Notes under the pieces: model-generated
Told to the model about the DNA's origin: nothing
Databases searched by the model: none
What the model saw: the letters and a program-made list of their open reading frames with translations, nothing else
Program-made: the position numbers and the translations under genes
In this document: positions 40,525 to 48,469 of the stretch, in pieces
Numbering within the stretch: the first letter of the stretch is position 1
How the letters are laid out: every line of letters starts with the position of its first letter
Assembly: GCF_947241125.1 (NCBI RefSeq)
Contig: NZ_OX365700.1
Span: 1,954,001 to 2,018,000, forward strand
Length of the DNA stretch: 64,000 bases
Direction: 5' to 3'
Source: Nitrospira tepida
Lineage (GTDB): Bacteria > Nitrospirota > Nitrospiria > Nitrospirales > Nitrospiraceae

Positions 40525-41382
40525 TTGCCAGTCTGGATCTGCCTTCTCAGCCTGCTCATGAGCTTCTGGTCCGGCGTCGATGTGCGGGCCTCCGAGCGGC
40601 GGGCCGTCTCCGTCATCGTGGGAGATAGCCTTGCGAAGGCCGACCGATCCGTGACCATCGAAGCGCTGCTGGTCGAAGAGGGAGTGTTGCGTCAGCAAGG
40701 GGTGGGAGGAGAACCATTGATCCTCTGGGTGGACAAGGTCCGTGCCGCGACGGCTATGACGGGGGGTGACGGGCGGGCGTTTTTTCAGTACACCCCCTCC
40801 AAACTCGGCACGTTTCGCGTCAGGGTCACGGTCGGCGATTCCCCTCGCGTGGCGGATGCCGAAGGGACCGGGGTCTTGGCGGTGTGGGAACGGCGCCGGC
40901 CGATCCTGTTGGTCGAGGGGGCGGCCCTGTTCGCGTCAACGGAAGGTGGCATCACACCAGGGCTGCCTCTGCCTGTGCCCTTGTCAATGACGGTCGAAAA
41001 GCCGGCGGAGCACGCGGCGGAAGAATTAGAACGCCTCAGCCGCTTCTACTATCACCTGATTTATCTGGTGCCGCCGGGAGGGGCCGCCCTCAAGAGCGTC
41101 CGGCAATTCCGTGAGTGGCTCGATCAACATAAGTTTCCCCAGGGCATCGTCCTGTCGGCCGATCCTGATGTGGACGGATTGCGCAACCTGCTTGAACGGT
41201 TGCGGGCCGACGGTTGGGAAAACATCAAGTCCGGCGTGGGAACGACCGCGGCTTTCGCCGAGGCTTTGGTCGCCGAACGGCTGACGGTGGTGGCGATCAA
41301 CGAGAATGACAGGGTCAAGCTGCCCCGAAAGGCCCGTCGCGTAAAAGAATGGAAGGAGGCGCGCAAGCGGCTGCAGGAATAG
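40525..41382 (+). CDS. Exported protein with Ig-like and degenerate HAD/LNS2-like regions
   Basis: 285 residues, TTG start. Signal peptide (ICLLSLLMSFWSGVDVRA). Residues about 25-120 read as an Ig-like beta-sandwich (GEPLILWVDKVRAATAMTGGDGRAFFQYTPSKLGTFRVRVTV). Residues 125-260 follow the alternation of a HAD-like hydrolase (RPILLVEGAALFAS, HLIYLVPPGGAALKSVRQFREWLDQHKFP, GIVLSADPDVDGLRNLLERLRADGWENIKSGVG) of the APP1/LNS2 type, but the catalytic DxD is replaced by VEGA. Fold assignment is an impression; activity is doubtful. Confidence 0.55.
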   Translation: MPVWICLLSLLMSFWSGVDVRASERRAVSVIVGDSLAKADRSVTIEALLVEEGVLRQQGVGGEPLILWVDKVRAATAMTGGDGRAFFQYTPSKLGTFRVRVTVGDSPRVADAEGTGVLAVWERRRPILLVEGAALFASTEGGITPGLPLPVPLSMTVEKPAEHAAEELERLSRFYYHLIYLVPPGGAALKSVRQFREWLDQHKFPQGIVLSADPDVDGLRNLLERLRADGWENIKSGVGTTAAFAEALVAERLTVVAINENDRVKLPRKARRVKEWKEARKRLQE

Positions 41383-41482
41383 GGATATCCGAGAGGAACC
41401 AGACCTCCCATCACCGTTCATCGAACGAACAGGCCGCGCGCTCTTTTCTTTTGGCGAGCGCATGCATTAACATATTGAAAGC

Positions 41483-42850
41483 ATGCGGGCCAAAACTACT
41501 TTTCACTGCCAGGCCTGCGGGTATCAGGCGGCGCGGTGGCTTGGACGGTGCCCGGACTGCGGACAGTGGAATAGTTTCAAGGAGATCCGCGAAGCTCCCG
41601 CCTCCCGCGGCCGTCCCCAGGCCCTTACCGATCAGGTGGCACAGCCCACGGCCCTTGGCGAAATCGAACTGGCGGAGGAACCGCGTCTGCCGACCGGGAT
41701 CGGCGAATTGGATCGGGTCCTGGGCGGCGGCGTCGTGCCAGGCTCGGTCGTGTTGATCGGCGGCGATCCCGGCATCGGCAAGACGACCCTGCTGTTACAG
41801 GCCCTCCCCAAACTGGCCGGGCCGAAAGAACGGGTGCTCTACGTGTCGGGAGAGGAGTCTCCCCGGCAGATCAAAATGCGCGCGAACCGATTGAACGTCG
41901 GGACCGATTCGCTGTTTATCCTCTCCGAAACATCCCTCCAGGAAATGCTGAACGTCGTCCGCGAGTTCCAGCCGGCGGCGCTGGTCGTGGACTCGATCCA
42001 AACCGTCTATTCCGATCAGTTGACCTCCGCGCCCGGCACCGTGAGCCAGGTCCAGGAAGTGGCGGCGCAGTTGATGTGGCTGGCCAAGCGCGGCGGCCTG
42101 CCCGTGTTCATCATCGGGCACGTGACGAAGGAAGGGGCCATTGCCGGGCCGCGGCTGTTGGAACATATCGTGGACACGGTGCTGTACTTCGAGGGGGATC
42201 GGGGGCACGCCTACCGCATTCTTCGCGCCGTCAAGAACCGCTTCGGCTCGACGAACGAGATCGGCGTGTTTGAGATGAAGGAGAGCGGCCTCGAAGAGGT
42301 CAGCAATCCGTCGGAGCTGTTTCTGGCGGAACGGCCGGAGCACAGTACCGGGTCTGTGGTCGTGTCCAGCCTCGAAGGGACCCGTCCGATCCTCTGCGAA
42401 GTCCAAGCATTGGTTTCCTCGACCAGCTTCAGCATGCCCAAGCGGATGGCGAACGGGGTGGAGGTCAATCGGTTGTCGCTGCTGCTGGCCGTCATGGAGA
42501 AGCGACTCGGGATGCATGTGGCCGGTCAGGATGTGTACGTGAACGTGGTGGGAGGAATCACGATCGATGAGCCGGCCATCGATCTCGGGCTGGTCGCCGC
42601 CGTCACGTCGAGCTTGCGCGAGGTTCCGATCGACCATCGGACCGTCATGATGGGGGAGGTGGGGTTGGGAGGTGAAGTGCGCGCCGTCACCCAGGCCGAG
42701 CTGCGGATCAAGGAGGCGGCCAAGCTGGGATTCAAACGGTGCCTCTTGCCGGAACGGAATTTGGCCAAGCTGGACAATCTCGGCAGCTTCGAAGTGGAAT
42801 TGGTGGGAGTTGAAGAGATCGGAGAGGCGCTTGAAGCGGCGTTGGTCTAA
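41483..42850 (+). CDS. radA: DNA repair protein RadA (Sms)
   Basis: 455 residues. Four-cysteine zinc finger at the N-terminus (FHCQACGYQAARWLGRCPDC), RecA-like core with Walker A GGDPGIGKTTLLLQ near residue 92, the RadA-specific KNRFGSTNEIGVF, and a C-terminal Lon-like domain (GLGGEVRAVTQAELRIKEAAKLGF). It is a helicase that helps branch migration during recombination. The start region lies in an AT-rich stretch with GCATGC repeated on both sides of ATTAACATATTGAAA. Immediately followed by a lipoprotein gene. Confidence 0.97.
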   Translation: MRAKTTFHCQACGYQAARWLGRCPDCGQWNSFKEIREAPASRGRPQALTDQVAQPTALGEIELAEEPRLPTGIGELDRVLGGGVVPGSVVLIGGDPGIGKTTLLLQALPKLAGPKERVLYVSGEESPRQIKMRANRLNVGTDSLFILSETSLQEMLNVVREFQPAALVVDSIQTVYSDQLTSAPGTVSQVQEVAAQLMWLAKRGGLPVFIIGHVTKEGAIAGPRLLEHIVDTVLYFEGDRGHAYRILRAVKNRFGSTNEIGVFEMKESGLEEVSNPSELFLAERPEHSTGSVVVSSLEGTRPILCEVQALVSSTSFSMPKRMANGVEVNRLSLLLAVMEKRLGMHVAGQDVYVNVVGGITIDEPAIDLGLVAAVTSSLREVPIDHRTVMMGEVGLGGEVRAVTQAELRIKEAAKLGFKRCLLPERNLAKLDNLGSFEVELVGVEEIGEALEAALV

Positions 42851-42851
42851 G

Positions 42852-43733
42852 GTGCGCAACAGAGTCGCCTGGTCGCTCGTGGTGGCGTGGCTGGGCATGG
42901 CCGCCTGCGCTGGTCCCGGCGTGAAGCCGAGCGAAGAGTACCAACAGGCTACGGCGGAACAACTGGTGGCGTTGGTGCGGATGCGGGCCGAGGCGACACA
43001 GAGCGCGAAAGGCCTGTTTCGCGCCCAGATCAAAGGCCCGGGCCTCTTGCTGCCTGCCCGGGTCGAAGGGGCAGTCTACTATAGTCGCCCGGACGCGATG
43101 AGGGTCCGGGGCTTCACGCCGTTCGGCGGAGAGCTGTTCGAACTCGTCGTCAGCCGGAACCTTTATCGTCTGTCGATTCCCGCCGAAGGCCGTGAACTGA
43201 AAGGCCACACGGCCCGCCTGGGAGAGGCGGGAAAACTCGGGCGCCCGGTCCAACTGAGTTTGTGGGCCGTGCACGGAGCGTTGGGCTTAACGACGGTGCC
43301 GGCCGATGCCCATGTCCTGTTGCACGAAGAAGGAGACCGATACCGGTTGGATGTGCAGAGTCCGGGCCAGGCTGCCGGTGCAATCGGGTCGGCCGATTTA
43401 AACGGGTCGACCGGCGCCGATCATCAGGTCGGCACGGACGATGCGAACAGCAACAGCCGGCGGCTCTGGTTCGATCGCCGGACCCTCCTGATGGTGCAGG
43501 AAGACCGGCTTTCCGCGAGCGGAGAGGTCGAAGCCGTCATGCGGTTCGAAGATTACCGGCCGGTGGGAGACCAGGTTATTCAGCCTGTAGGAAGTCCGGG
43601 GTCGGCCTCGCGATTGCTGCGTCCGTTCAAGATCACCCTGGAAGACGGGCACGGGCGTGGTTCCGTCCGGCTGACCTTTCACGAAATCGTGCCAAATGTC
43701 ATCTTGCAGCCTGACGAACTGGGCGTGATTTAA
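42852..43733 (+). CDS. LolB/DUF4292-like outer-membrane lipoprotein
   Basis: Start at GTG 42852, one base after the radA stop; the longer open frame upstream is a shadow of radA. About 293 residues. Signal peptide with lipobox VVAWLGMAAC, then MRAEATQSAKGLFRAQI, VEGAVYYSRPDAMRVRGFTPFGGELFELVVSRN and a C-terminal strand region, the half-barrel layout shared by LolA/LolB and DUF4292 proteins. Likely anchored in the outer membrane with a lipid- or lipoprotein-binding groove. tsaB follows after 16 bases. Confidence 0.75.
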   Translation: MRNRVAWSLVVAWLGMAACAGPGVKPSEEYQQATAEQLVALVRMRAEATQSAKGLFRAQIKGPGLLLPARVEGAVYYSRPDAMRVRGFTPFGGELFELVVSRNLYRLSIPAEGRELKGHTARLGEAGKLGRPVQLSLWAVHGALGLTTVPADAHVLLHEEGDRYRLDVQSPGQAAGAIGSADLNGSTGADHQVGTDDANSNSRRLWFDRRTLLMVQEDRLSASGEVEAVMRFEDYRPVGDQVIQPVGSPGSASRLLRPFKITLEDGHGRGSVRLTFHEIVPNVILQPDELGVI

Positions 43734-43749
43734 TCGACGTGATGATGGC

Positions 43750-44529
43750 ATGAAGATTCTCGCTATTGAAACGGCGACAGTTGACCAGAGCGTGGCGATT
43801 CTGGACGACGACCGAGTCCTGGCCTTGACCGAGCAGAACGAGCCCAACAGCCATGCAAAGTGGCTCGTGCCGGCCATCGACCGGGCGTTGAGGGATTGCC
43901 GGCTGTCGTTGTCCGATCTGGACGGTCTGGCCCTATCGATCGGCCCCGGTTCCTTCACCGGACTCAGGGTTGGGCTGGCAACGCTGTTGGGATTCCGTTC
44001 GGTGACAGGGTTGCCGATAGCGGCTGTGCCGACTCTCGAAGCCCTGGCTTCGAATGTGGAGCCTGGGCCATTGCCCATCTGCTCAGTCTTGAAGTGCCGG
44101 CAGGGCGAGCTCTATTGGGCGCAATATGAATGGATCGGCGCCGGCGAGCTGAAGGCCATGCTGGAAGAACGGGTCGGACCACCGGCAGCGATCAGCCAAA
44201 CCCTCCGCAAGCCGACCGTCGTAGTGGGATCGGCCTGGGAACTGTATGGGGATCAGATTGTCACAGCGGCGGACCGCCGCCACGGCCACTTTCAACCGGC
44301 CCCACCGGAACGGATGAAGCCGTCCGCCCTGTCAGTCGGACTCCTGGGTCTGGCGCGTTTGAAGAGAGGCGAGCTATTTGAATCGGGCCAGGCTCCGCTC
44401 TATGTGCAGCGCGCGGAAGCGGAGATCAAGCAAGGGGTGGTGCCGAGCAAATCGAGGCAGATCATCAAGGGACTGGGAAAGGCCAAGAGACGGCCCACCA
44501 AGCAAGCCGGGATCCCAGCCGGTTCATAG
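43750..44529 (+). CDS. tsaB: tRNA threonylcarbamoyladenosine biosynthesis protein TsaB
   Basis: 259 residues. ASKHA-fold protein with MKILAIETATVDQSVAILDD, the SHAKWLVPAIDRAL segment, LSIGPGSFTGLRVGLATLLGF and PIAAVPTLEALA, all typical of TsaB. With TsaD and TsaE it makes t6A37 in ANN-decoding tRNAs. It normally neighbours rimI; here a 450-bp mobile element separates the two. The basic C-terminal tail (KGLGKAKRRPTKQAG) is unusual and short. Confidence 0.95.
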   Translation: MKILAIETATVDQSVAILDDDRVLALTEQNEPNSHAKWLVPAIDRALRDCRLSLSDLDGLALSIGPGSFTGLRVGLATLLGFRSVTGLPIAAVPTLEALASNVEPGPLPICSVLKCRQGELYWAQYEWIGAGELKAMLEERVGPPAAISQTLRKPTVVVGSAWELYGDQIVTAADRRHGHFQPAPPERMKPSALSVGLLGLARLKRGELFESGQAPLYVQRAEAEIKQGVVPSKSRQIIKGLGKAKRRPTKQAGIPAGS

Positions 44530-44550
44530 CCTGTGAGCCAACGAGGGTGG

Positions 44551-45008
44551 CTAACCCGCATTATTCATGAACGCTTCTGCTGCTTTGGCCCATTGCAACA
44601 GAGGAGCAACCGGCGCCCCGATTCGCTGCTGCGACAAGCCAACATGAGAAGTCGAAGGCAAAGTACCTCTCCGCCGCGATGTGATCGGACGCGGCGGCTC
44701 AAGCGAAGCTTGGTATGGCGGGCGTGCTCGCCGCTCGGGTCCGGCCGCCTCACCAACTCGGCGGCGCGCACAGACGTGGCGCTCTTTATTCATCGCGCCG
44801 TGCGCCCCTCGGCGTACTGTTTCAAGTACGCCTTGGTCCTTCGCGGCTGTGCTTGGAGGTACCCATTGCTGGGGGACCCGTTGCGGGTTGTTCCATGCAA
44901 CGGGTCGAACATGCAATGGGTCCAACGCCTGGCGACTGCCGGGTACCCGTTGCTCTTCCCGATGCAACGGGTGCAACGCGACGAATCGTCGTGAATAATG
45001 CGGGCTAA
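44551..45008. mobile_element. MITE-like element, copy A (450 bp) with CTAA target duplication
   Basis: The element spans 44555-45004. Left end CCCGCATTATTCATGA, right end the inverted form of CCCGCATTATTCACGA (15 of 16 match). It is flanked by CTAA on both sides (44551-44554 and 45005-45008), a 4-bp target duplication. It shares GTACTGTTTCAAGTACGCC, CTTGGTCCTTCGCGG and CCTGGCGACTGCC internally with copy B at 60644. It also has extra sequence with six copies of ACCCGTTGC/ATGCAACGGGT-type units (44860-44975) in both orientations. It encodes no transposase. Confidence 0.85.
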
Positions 45009-45015
45009 TAGACCG

Positions 45016-45537
45016 ATGCTGGCTCAAGACTCGGATATTAAATCGACCATTCCGGCGGGATTCGTCCTGCAGCCCGCAACTGTCGGGGACCTGCCGGAGA
45101 TGGTGGCGATCGAAACCGCTTCGTTTTCGGATCCCTGGACCGCCAGAATGTTCGAAGGGGAGATGACGGGCAACCAATTTGCCCGTGTCCTCGTGCTCCG
45201 GCGGCGCGATCACCAGGGAGGCTATGGCCGCCTGGTCGGGTACCTCTGCTATTGGCTCATCTTCGACGAGTTGCGGATCATGAACCTGGCCGTGCAGGAA
45301 GCCGATCGGCGTCAGGGGTTGGCCCGCGCGATGGTGGTCCATGCCGTGCAGGAAGGTCGCCGAGCGGGAGTCCGCCACGCGCTCCTTGAAGTGCGCGCGG
45401 GCAATCCCGCGGCCCGCGGGCTCTATCGAGGGCTTGGATTTCAGGAAACAGGTGTGCGAAAACACTACTATCGGAACCCATGCGAGGATGCGATTTTGAT
45501 GCGTGCGGACTTGGTTTCGGAGAATCGGGCGGATTGA
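45016..45537 (+). CDS. rimI: Ribosomal-protein-alanine N-acetyltransferase RimI
   Basis: GNAT fold with LQPATVGDLPEMVAIETASFSDPWTARMFEGEM, the beta-bulge GYLCYWLIFDELRIMNLAV, the acetyl-CoA loop RRQGLARAMV and NPAARGLYRGLGFQETGVRKHYY, all as in RimI. It acetylates the N-terminal Ala of ribosomal protein S18. The start is uncertain: the frame opens at ATG 44998, inside the right end of the mobile element, and ATG 45016 is next; neither has a ribosome site, so the insertion probably removed the native leader. Confidence 0.9.
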   Translation: MLAQDSDIKSTIPAGFVLQPATVGDLPEMVAIETASFSDPWTARMFEGEMTGNQFARVLVLRRRDHQGGYGRLVGYLCYWLIFDELRIMNLAVQEADRRQGLARAMVVHAVQEGRRAGVRHALLEVRAGNPAARGLYRGLGFQETGVRKHYYRNPCEDAILMRADLVSENRAD

Positions 45538-45596
45538 ATGTCTGGGCGCAGATACGTTCATCCCATTCACCCTCATCCTGACCAGGGAGGTGCCAC

Positions 45597-45842
45597 ATGC
45601 TCAACGACGAGAGCGTCATCGCCGATCGGCTGCGGGCCACGAACATGGAGTACCGGGAGCTGGAGGAGGCCCACCACCGGCTCGATGCCGAGCTTGCAGA
45701 TCTGCAAAAGCGACATGTGTTGACGCCGGCCGAGGAACTCTTGAAGAAGCAGATTCAAAAGGAAAAGCTGTCCAAGAAAGACCAAATGGCTGAACTGATC
45801 CGGCGCGCCAGGGAAGAGAGGCTCGGCACGCCGACACGGTAA
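45597..45842 (+). CDS. DUF465 (YdcH-like) family protein
   Basis: 81 residues behind AGGGAGG. Two helices forming a hairpin: EYRELEEAHHRLDAELADLQ then LTPAEELLKKQIQKEKLSKKDQMAELI, the DUF465/YdcH pattern in which the LK-x-KL-x-LKD motif ends in KLSKKD. Small cytoplasmic protein of unknown role. It sits between rimI and tatC on the same strand. Confidence 0.85.
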   Translation: MLNDESVIADRLRATNMEYRELEEAHHRLDAELADLQKRHVLTPAEELLKKQIQKEKLSKKDQMAELIRRAREERLGTPTR

Positions 45843-45910
45843 GCGGTTCACTGGACAGGGGCGGGCCGGATCGCGGCATCGCCCCTTTTGTTTTGCTCGG
45901 GTGAGACATC

Positions 45911-46693
45911 ATGGCGGCCGTCCTCGCTCCACTTCAAGCGCACATCCGCTCGATCAAGCACCGGTTGCTGGTCATCGCGGGGACCGTGATGGCGGCCTTC
46001 GTCGTGCTGTTCGCCTATTCGGCCGAGATGGTGGCGTGGCTGAAGCGCCCGCTCGCGGATGATCTCGTGTTTTATGGCCCGACCGAGGCCTTTTTCGCGT
46101 CCGTCAAGGTGGCGCTGTTCGCGTCGGTGGTGGTCAGCCTTCCCGTGATTTTTTACCAGTTTTGGAAATTCGTGGAGCCGGCTCTTCTTCAGAAGGAGCG
46201 GCGCTGGGCGATTCCGCTGTTTTGTCTGGCGGCGGGCCTGTTCATGCTGGGATTGGTTTTCTGCAACCTGGTGATCCTCCCGTTGGTCATCGCATTTTTC
46301 GTCGATTTCGGCATGGAACGCTCCCTGACCCCGCAGTTGGCGGTCGGCACCTACATCGATTTCAACACCAAGTTCCTGTTCGTGATGGGCTGCGCGTTTG
46401 AGTTGCCGCTGGCCATGTCGCTGCTGGCCCGCGCCGGCGTGGTCGGCTGGCAGGTCTTCGCCCGGTACCGGCGGCATGCGATTCTCGCCTCGTTGATCCT
46501 CTCGGCGATCGTGACGCCGGACGCCACCATGTTTACCATGCTGTTGATGGCCGTGCCGTTGATGGTGCTGTATGAGATCGGCATCTGGGGCGCCTGGTGG
46601 TTCCGCCGATACGCTCCGGCCGCCTCAGCGAACCAATCGTTCACGATCGACGGCGAGTTGCCCATCGAGACCGCCGGGCATCGCATGCGCTAG
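45911..46693 (+). CDS. tatC: Twin-arginine translocase subunit TatC, divergent N-terminus
   Basis: 260 residues, six membrane helices. Family motifs include FYGPTEAFFASVKVALF, the FVEPALLQKERR loop with the conserved Glu, and TKFLFVMGCAFELPLAMSLL. The N-terminal cytoplasmic motif, HLxELRxRLL in E. coli, reads HIRSIKHRLL, so the conserved Glu15 is Ser and Arg17 is Lys. These residues help bind twin-arginine signals, so this copy may have altered specificity. No tatA or tatB is adjacent. The C-terminus is longer and polar. A beta-propeller gene follows after 14 bases. Confidence 0.9.
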   Translation: MAAVLAPLQAHIRSIKHRLLVIAGTVMAAFVVLFAYSAEMVAWLKRPLADDLVFYGPTEAFFASVKVALFASVVVSLPVIFYQFWKFVEPALLQKERRWAIPLFCLAAGLFMLGLVFCNLVILPLVIAFFVDFGMERSLTPQLAVGTYIDFNTKFLFVMGCAFELPLAMSLLARAGVVGWQVFARYRRHAILASLILSAIVTPDATMFTMLLMAVPLMVLYEIGIWGAWWFRRYAPAASANQSFTIDGELPIETAGHRMR

Positions 46694-46707
46694 TCACAGG
46701 AGGGCGT

Positions 46708-47799
46708 ATGATTTCGCGCAGAACAGACGAGACCATTCGGCGGCTGGCCGCCGCAGGTCCTGCGGTCCTATGGACGATCGTGGCGACGTTCGGCCTGTTC
46801 GGCCTGTTCGAATTGATCGGATGGCAGCCCGGCGACCGTGCCGTCTACGGCAAGGAGGGGGGATTCGTCATCCCGAATCCCGCCGCGAGCATTCAAGCTC
46901 TGACCGCGGTGAACGATCAGCTCATCTATGCCGGGACCTTTGGAGCCGGTATTTACCGCAGCGACAATCGCGGCGACCAGTGGGTGGCGGCCAACGAAGG
47001 ACTGAGCGATCCGTTTGTGTTGTCGCTGGCGACGGCGCGGGACGGCACGGTCTATGCCGGCACCTTTCGCGGGGGGGTGTTTCGCAAGAAGCCGTCACAG
47101 GCTGGATGGGAGCCGATCAACGAGGGGCTCAAGCGGTTGGAGGTCAAGGCGCTGGTGGTGAGCAGCGGCCGGTTGTTCGCCGGAACCGGTGACGGGGTCT
47201 ACGAGGCTTCCGAAGCCTCGCCCAAGTGGTCGGTCGTGACGACCGGTCTCGACGACACCCTGGTGCACGCGTTGGCTCGGTCCAAAGACGGGACGCTCTA
47301 TGCCGGCACGTCCGGAAAGGGCATCATGCGGTATCGCAAGCAGACGCCCGGCTGGTCGCGCATGAGGCAGGGCTTGAAGGACCATGAAGGGTTGGTGGAA
47401 AACTTCATCCGCGTAATCACCGTGGACAAGGACCAGGAACTGTATATCGGGACGTTCGATGGCGGGGTGTTCCACAGCGCGGATCGGGGAGAGAATTGGC
47501 GTCCGATCAGCCGGGCGCTCCCGAATGACTCCATCCGCGGCATCGTGGCCGCCGACAAGACCCTGATCGTCGCGACGGGACGGGGCATCTACAAAACCGA
47601 CAACAAGGGGCAGAAGTGGGTGCCCTTGAACAAGGGGTTGACGGAGCAATCCATCCAATCGCTCGTGGCCTCTCAGAACGGCACGCTCTACGCGGGCACC
47701 AACGCCGGCGTCTTCCGCAGCAGCGACGAGGGCGCCACCTGGGTCGGGGTCAGCGAGGGATTGCGGGTCGAACAGGAAGTGCCGTTCACGTTTCAATAA
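46708..47799 (+). CDS. Membrane-anchored BNR-type beta-propeller protein
   Basis: Start at ATG 46708 with AGGAGGG upstream. About 363 residues. One N-terminal transmembrane helix (VLWTIVATFGLFGLFELIGW), then a repeated unit of about 42 residues built as LIYAGTFGAGIYRSDNRGDQW, with Asp-box motifs (SxDxGxxW) in at least four repeats, ending SSDEGATWVGVSEG. This is the sortilin/YCF48/BNR propeller type. It should face the periplasm. It may serve protein assembly or extracytoplasmic binding near tatC; nothing more precise is visible. Confidence 0.8.
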   Translation: MISRRTDETIRRLAAAGPAVLWTIVATFGLFGLFELIGWQPGDRAVYGKEGGFVIPNPAASIQALTAVNDQLIYAGTFGAGIYRSDNRGDQWVAANEGLSDPFVLSLATARDGTVYAGTFRGGVFRKKPSQAGWEPINEGLKRLEVKALVVSSGRLFAGTGDGVYEASEASPKWSVVTTGLDDTLVHALARSKDGTLYAGTSGKGIMRYRKQTPGWSRMRQGLKDHEGLVENFIRVITVDKDQELYIGTFDGGVFHSADRGENWRPISRALPNDSIRGIVAADKTLIVATGRGIYKTDNKGQKWVPLNKGLTEQSIQSLVASQNGTLYAGTNAGVFRSSDEGATWVGVSEGLRVEQEVPFTFQ

Positions 47800-47821
47800 C
47801 CTCAACGCAGGAGACATCGGA

Positions 47822-48331
47822 ATGACTGCCGTGACTGAAAAAACCCAGGCCACCATTCGCGTGACGATGAAGGGCGAGCCGTTGGGCGAGATCGTGCTGC
47901 GATTCTTTCCGGACGTGGCGCCCAAACACGTGGAGAATTTCGTCAAGCTCGCCCGCGAAAAATTTTACGACGGCACCACCTTTCATCGCGTGATTCCCGG
48001 CTTCATGATCCAGGGCGGCGATCCGAACAGCAAGAACCCCGACCGCGCCCTGCACGGCATGGGAGGCCCGGGCCACAAGGTCAAGGCGGAGTTCAACAGC
48101 AGGCCCCACAAGCGCGGGGCGGTCTCCATGGCTCGGGCCAACGACCCCGACAGCGCTGGGTCGCAGTTTTTCATCTGCGTCGCCGATTCCCACTTTCTGG
48201 ACTGGAACTATACGGTGTTTGGAGAGGTGGTCAGCGGAATGGAGGTGGCGGACCGGGTCGTGAACGCAAAACGGGACGGCCGCGACAACCCGCTGGAGCG
48301 GGTCGAGATGACGGTGACCATTACTGAGTGA
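47822..48331 (+). CDS. Cyclophilin-type peptidyl-prolyl cis-trans isomerase
   Basis: 169 residues without a signal peptide, so cytoplasmic. Cyclophilin motifs FHRVIPGFMIQGGD (catalytic Arg, Phe and Gln), MARANDPDSAGSQFFICV and DWNYTVFGEVVSGMEV are intact. It speeds prolyl isomerisation during folding. Short spacing to the upstream propeller gene suggests one transcript. The stop is followed directly by one arm of the AGTGCTGAG repeat. Confidence 0.95.
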   Translation: MTAVTEKTQATIRVTMKGEPLGEIVLRFFPDVAPKHVENFVKLAREKFYDGTTFHRVIPGFMIQGGDPNSKNPDRALHGMGGPGHKVKAEFNSRPHKRGAVSMARANDPDSAGSQFFICVADSHFLDWNYTVFGEVVSGMEVADRVVNAKRDGRDNPLERVEMTVTITE

Positions 48332-48332
48332 A

Positions 48333-48469
48333 GTGCTGAGTGCTGGGCAATGAGTGCTGAGCGAGGAGACGGGAGAACAACCCGAAGCCTGAATGGTCGC
48401 CATGTCCTCCAGAGATGTCGGCTTCGAAGATCGATCGCCTACTCAGCACTCAGTACTCAGATCACAGCA
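48333..48469. repeat. Inverted AGTGCTGAG / CTCAGCACT repeat element
   Basis: The left arm (48333-48361) contains AGTGCTGAGTGCTG and GAGTGCTGAG; the right arm (48437-48469) contains ACTCAGCACTCAGTACTCAG. Between the arms are about 75 bases. The right arm encodes part of the signal peptide of the next protein and the left arm provides its apparent start codon. Confidence 0.7.
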
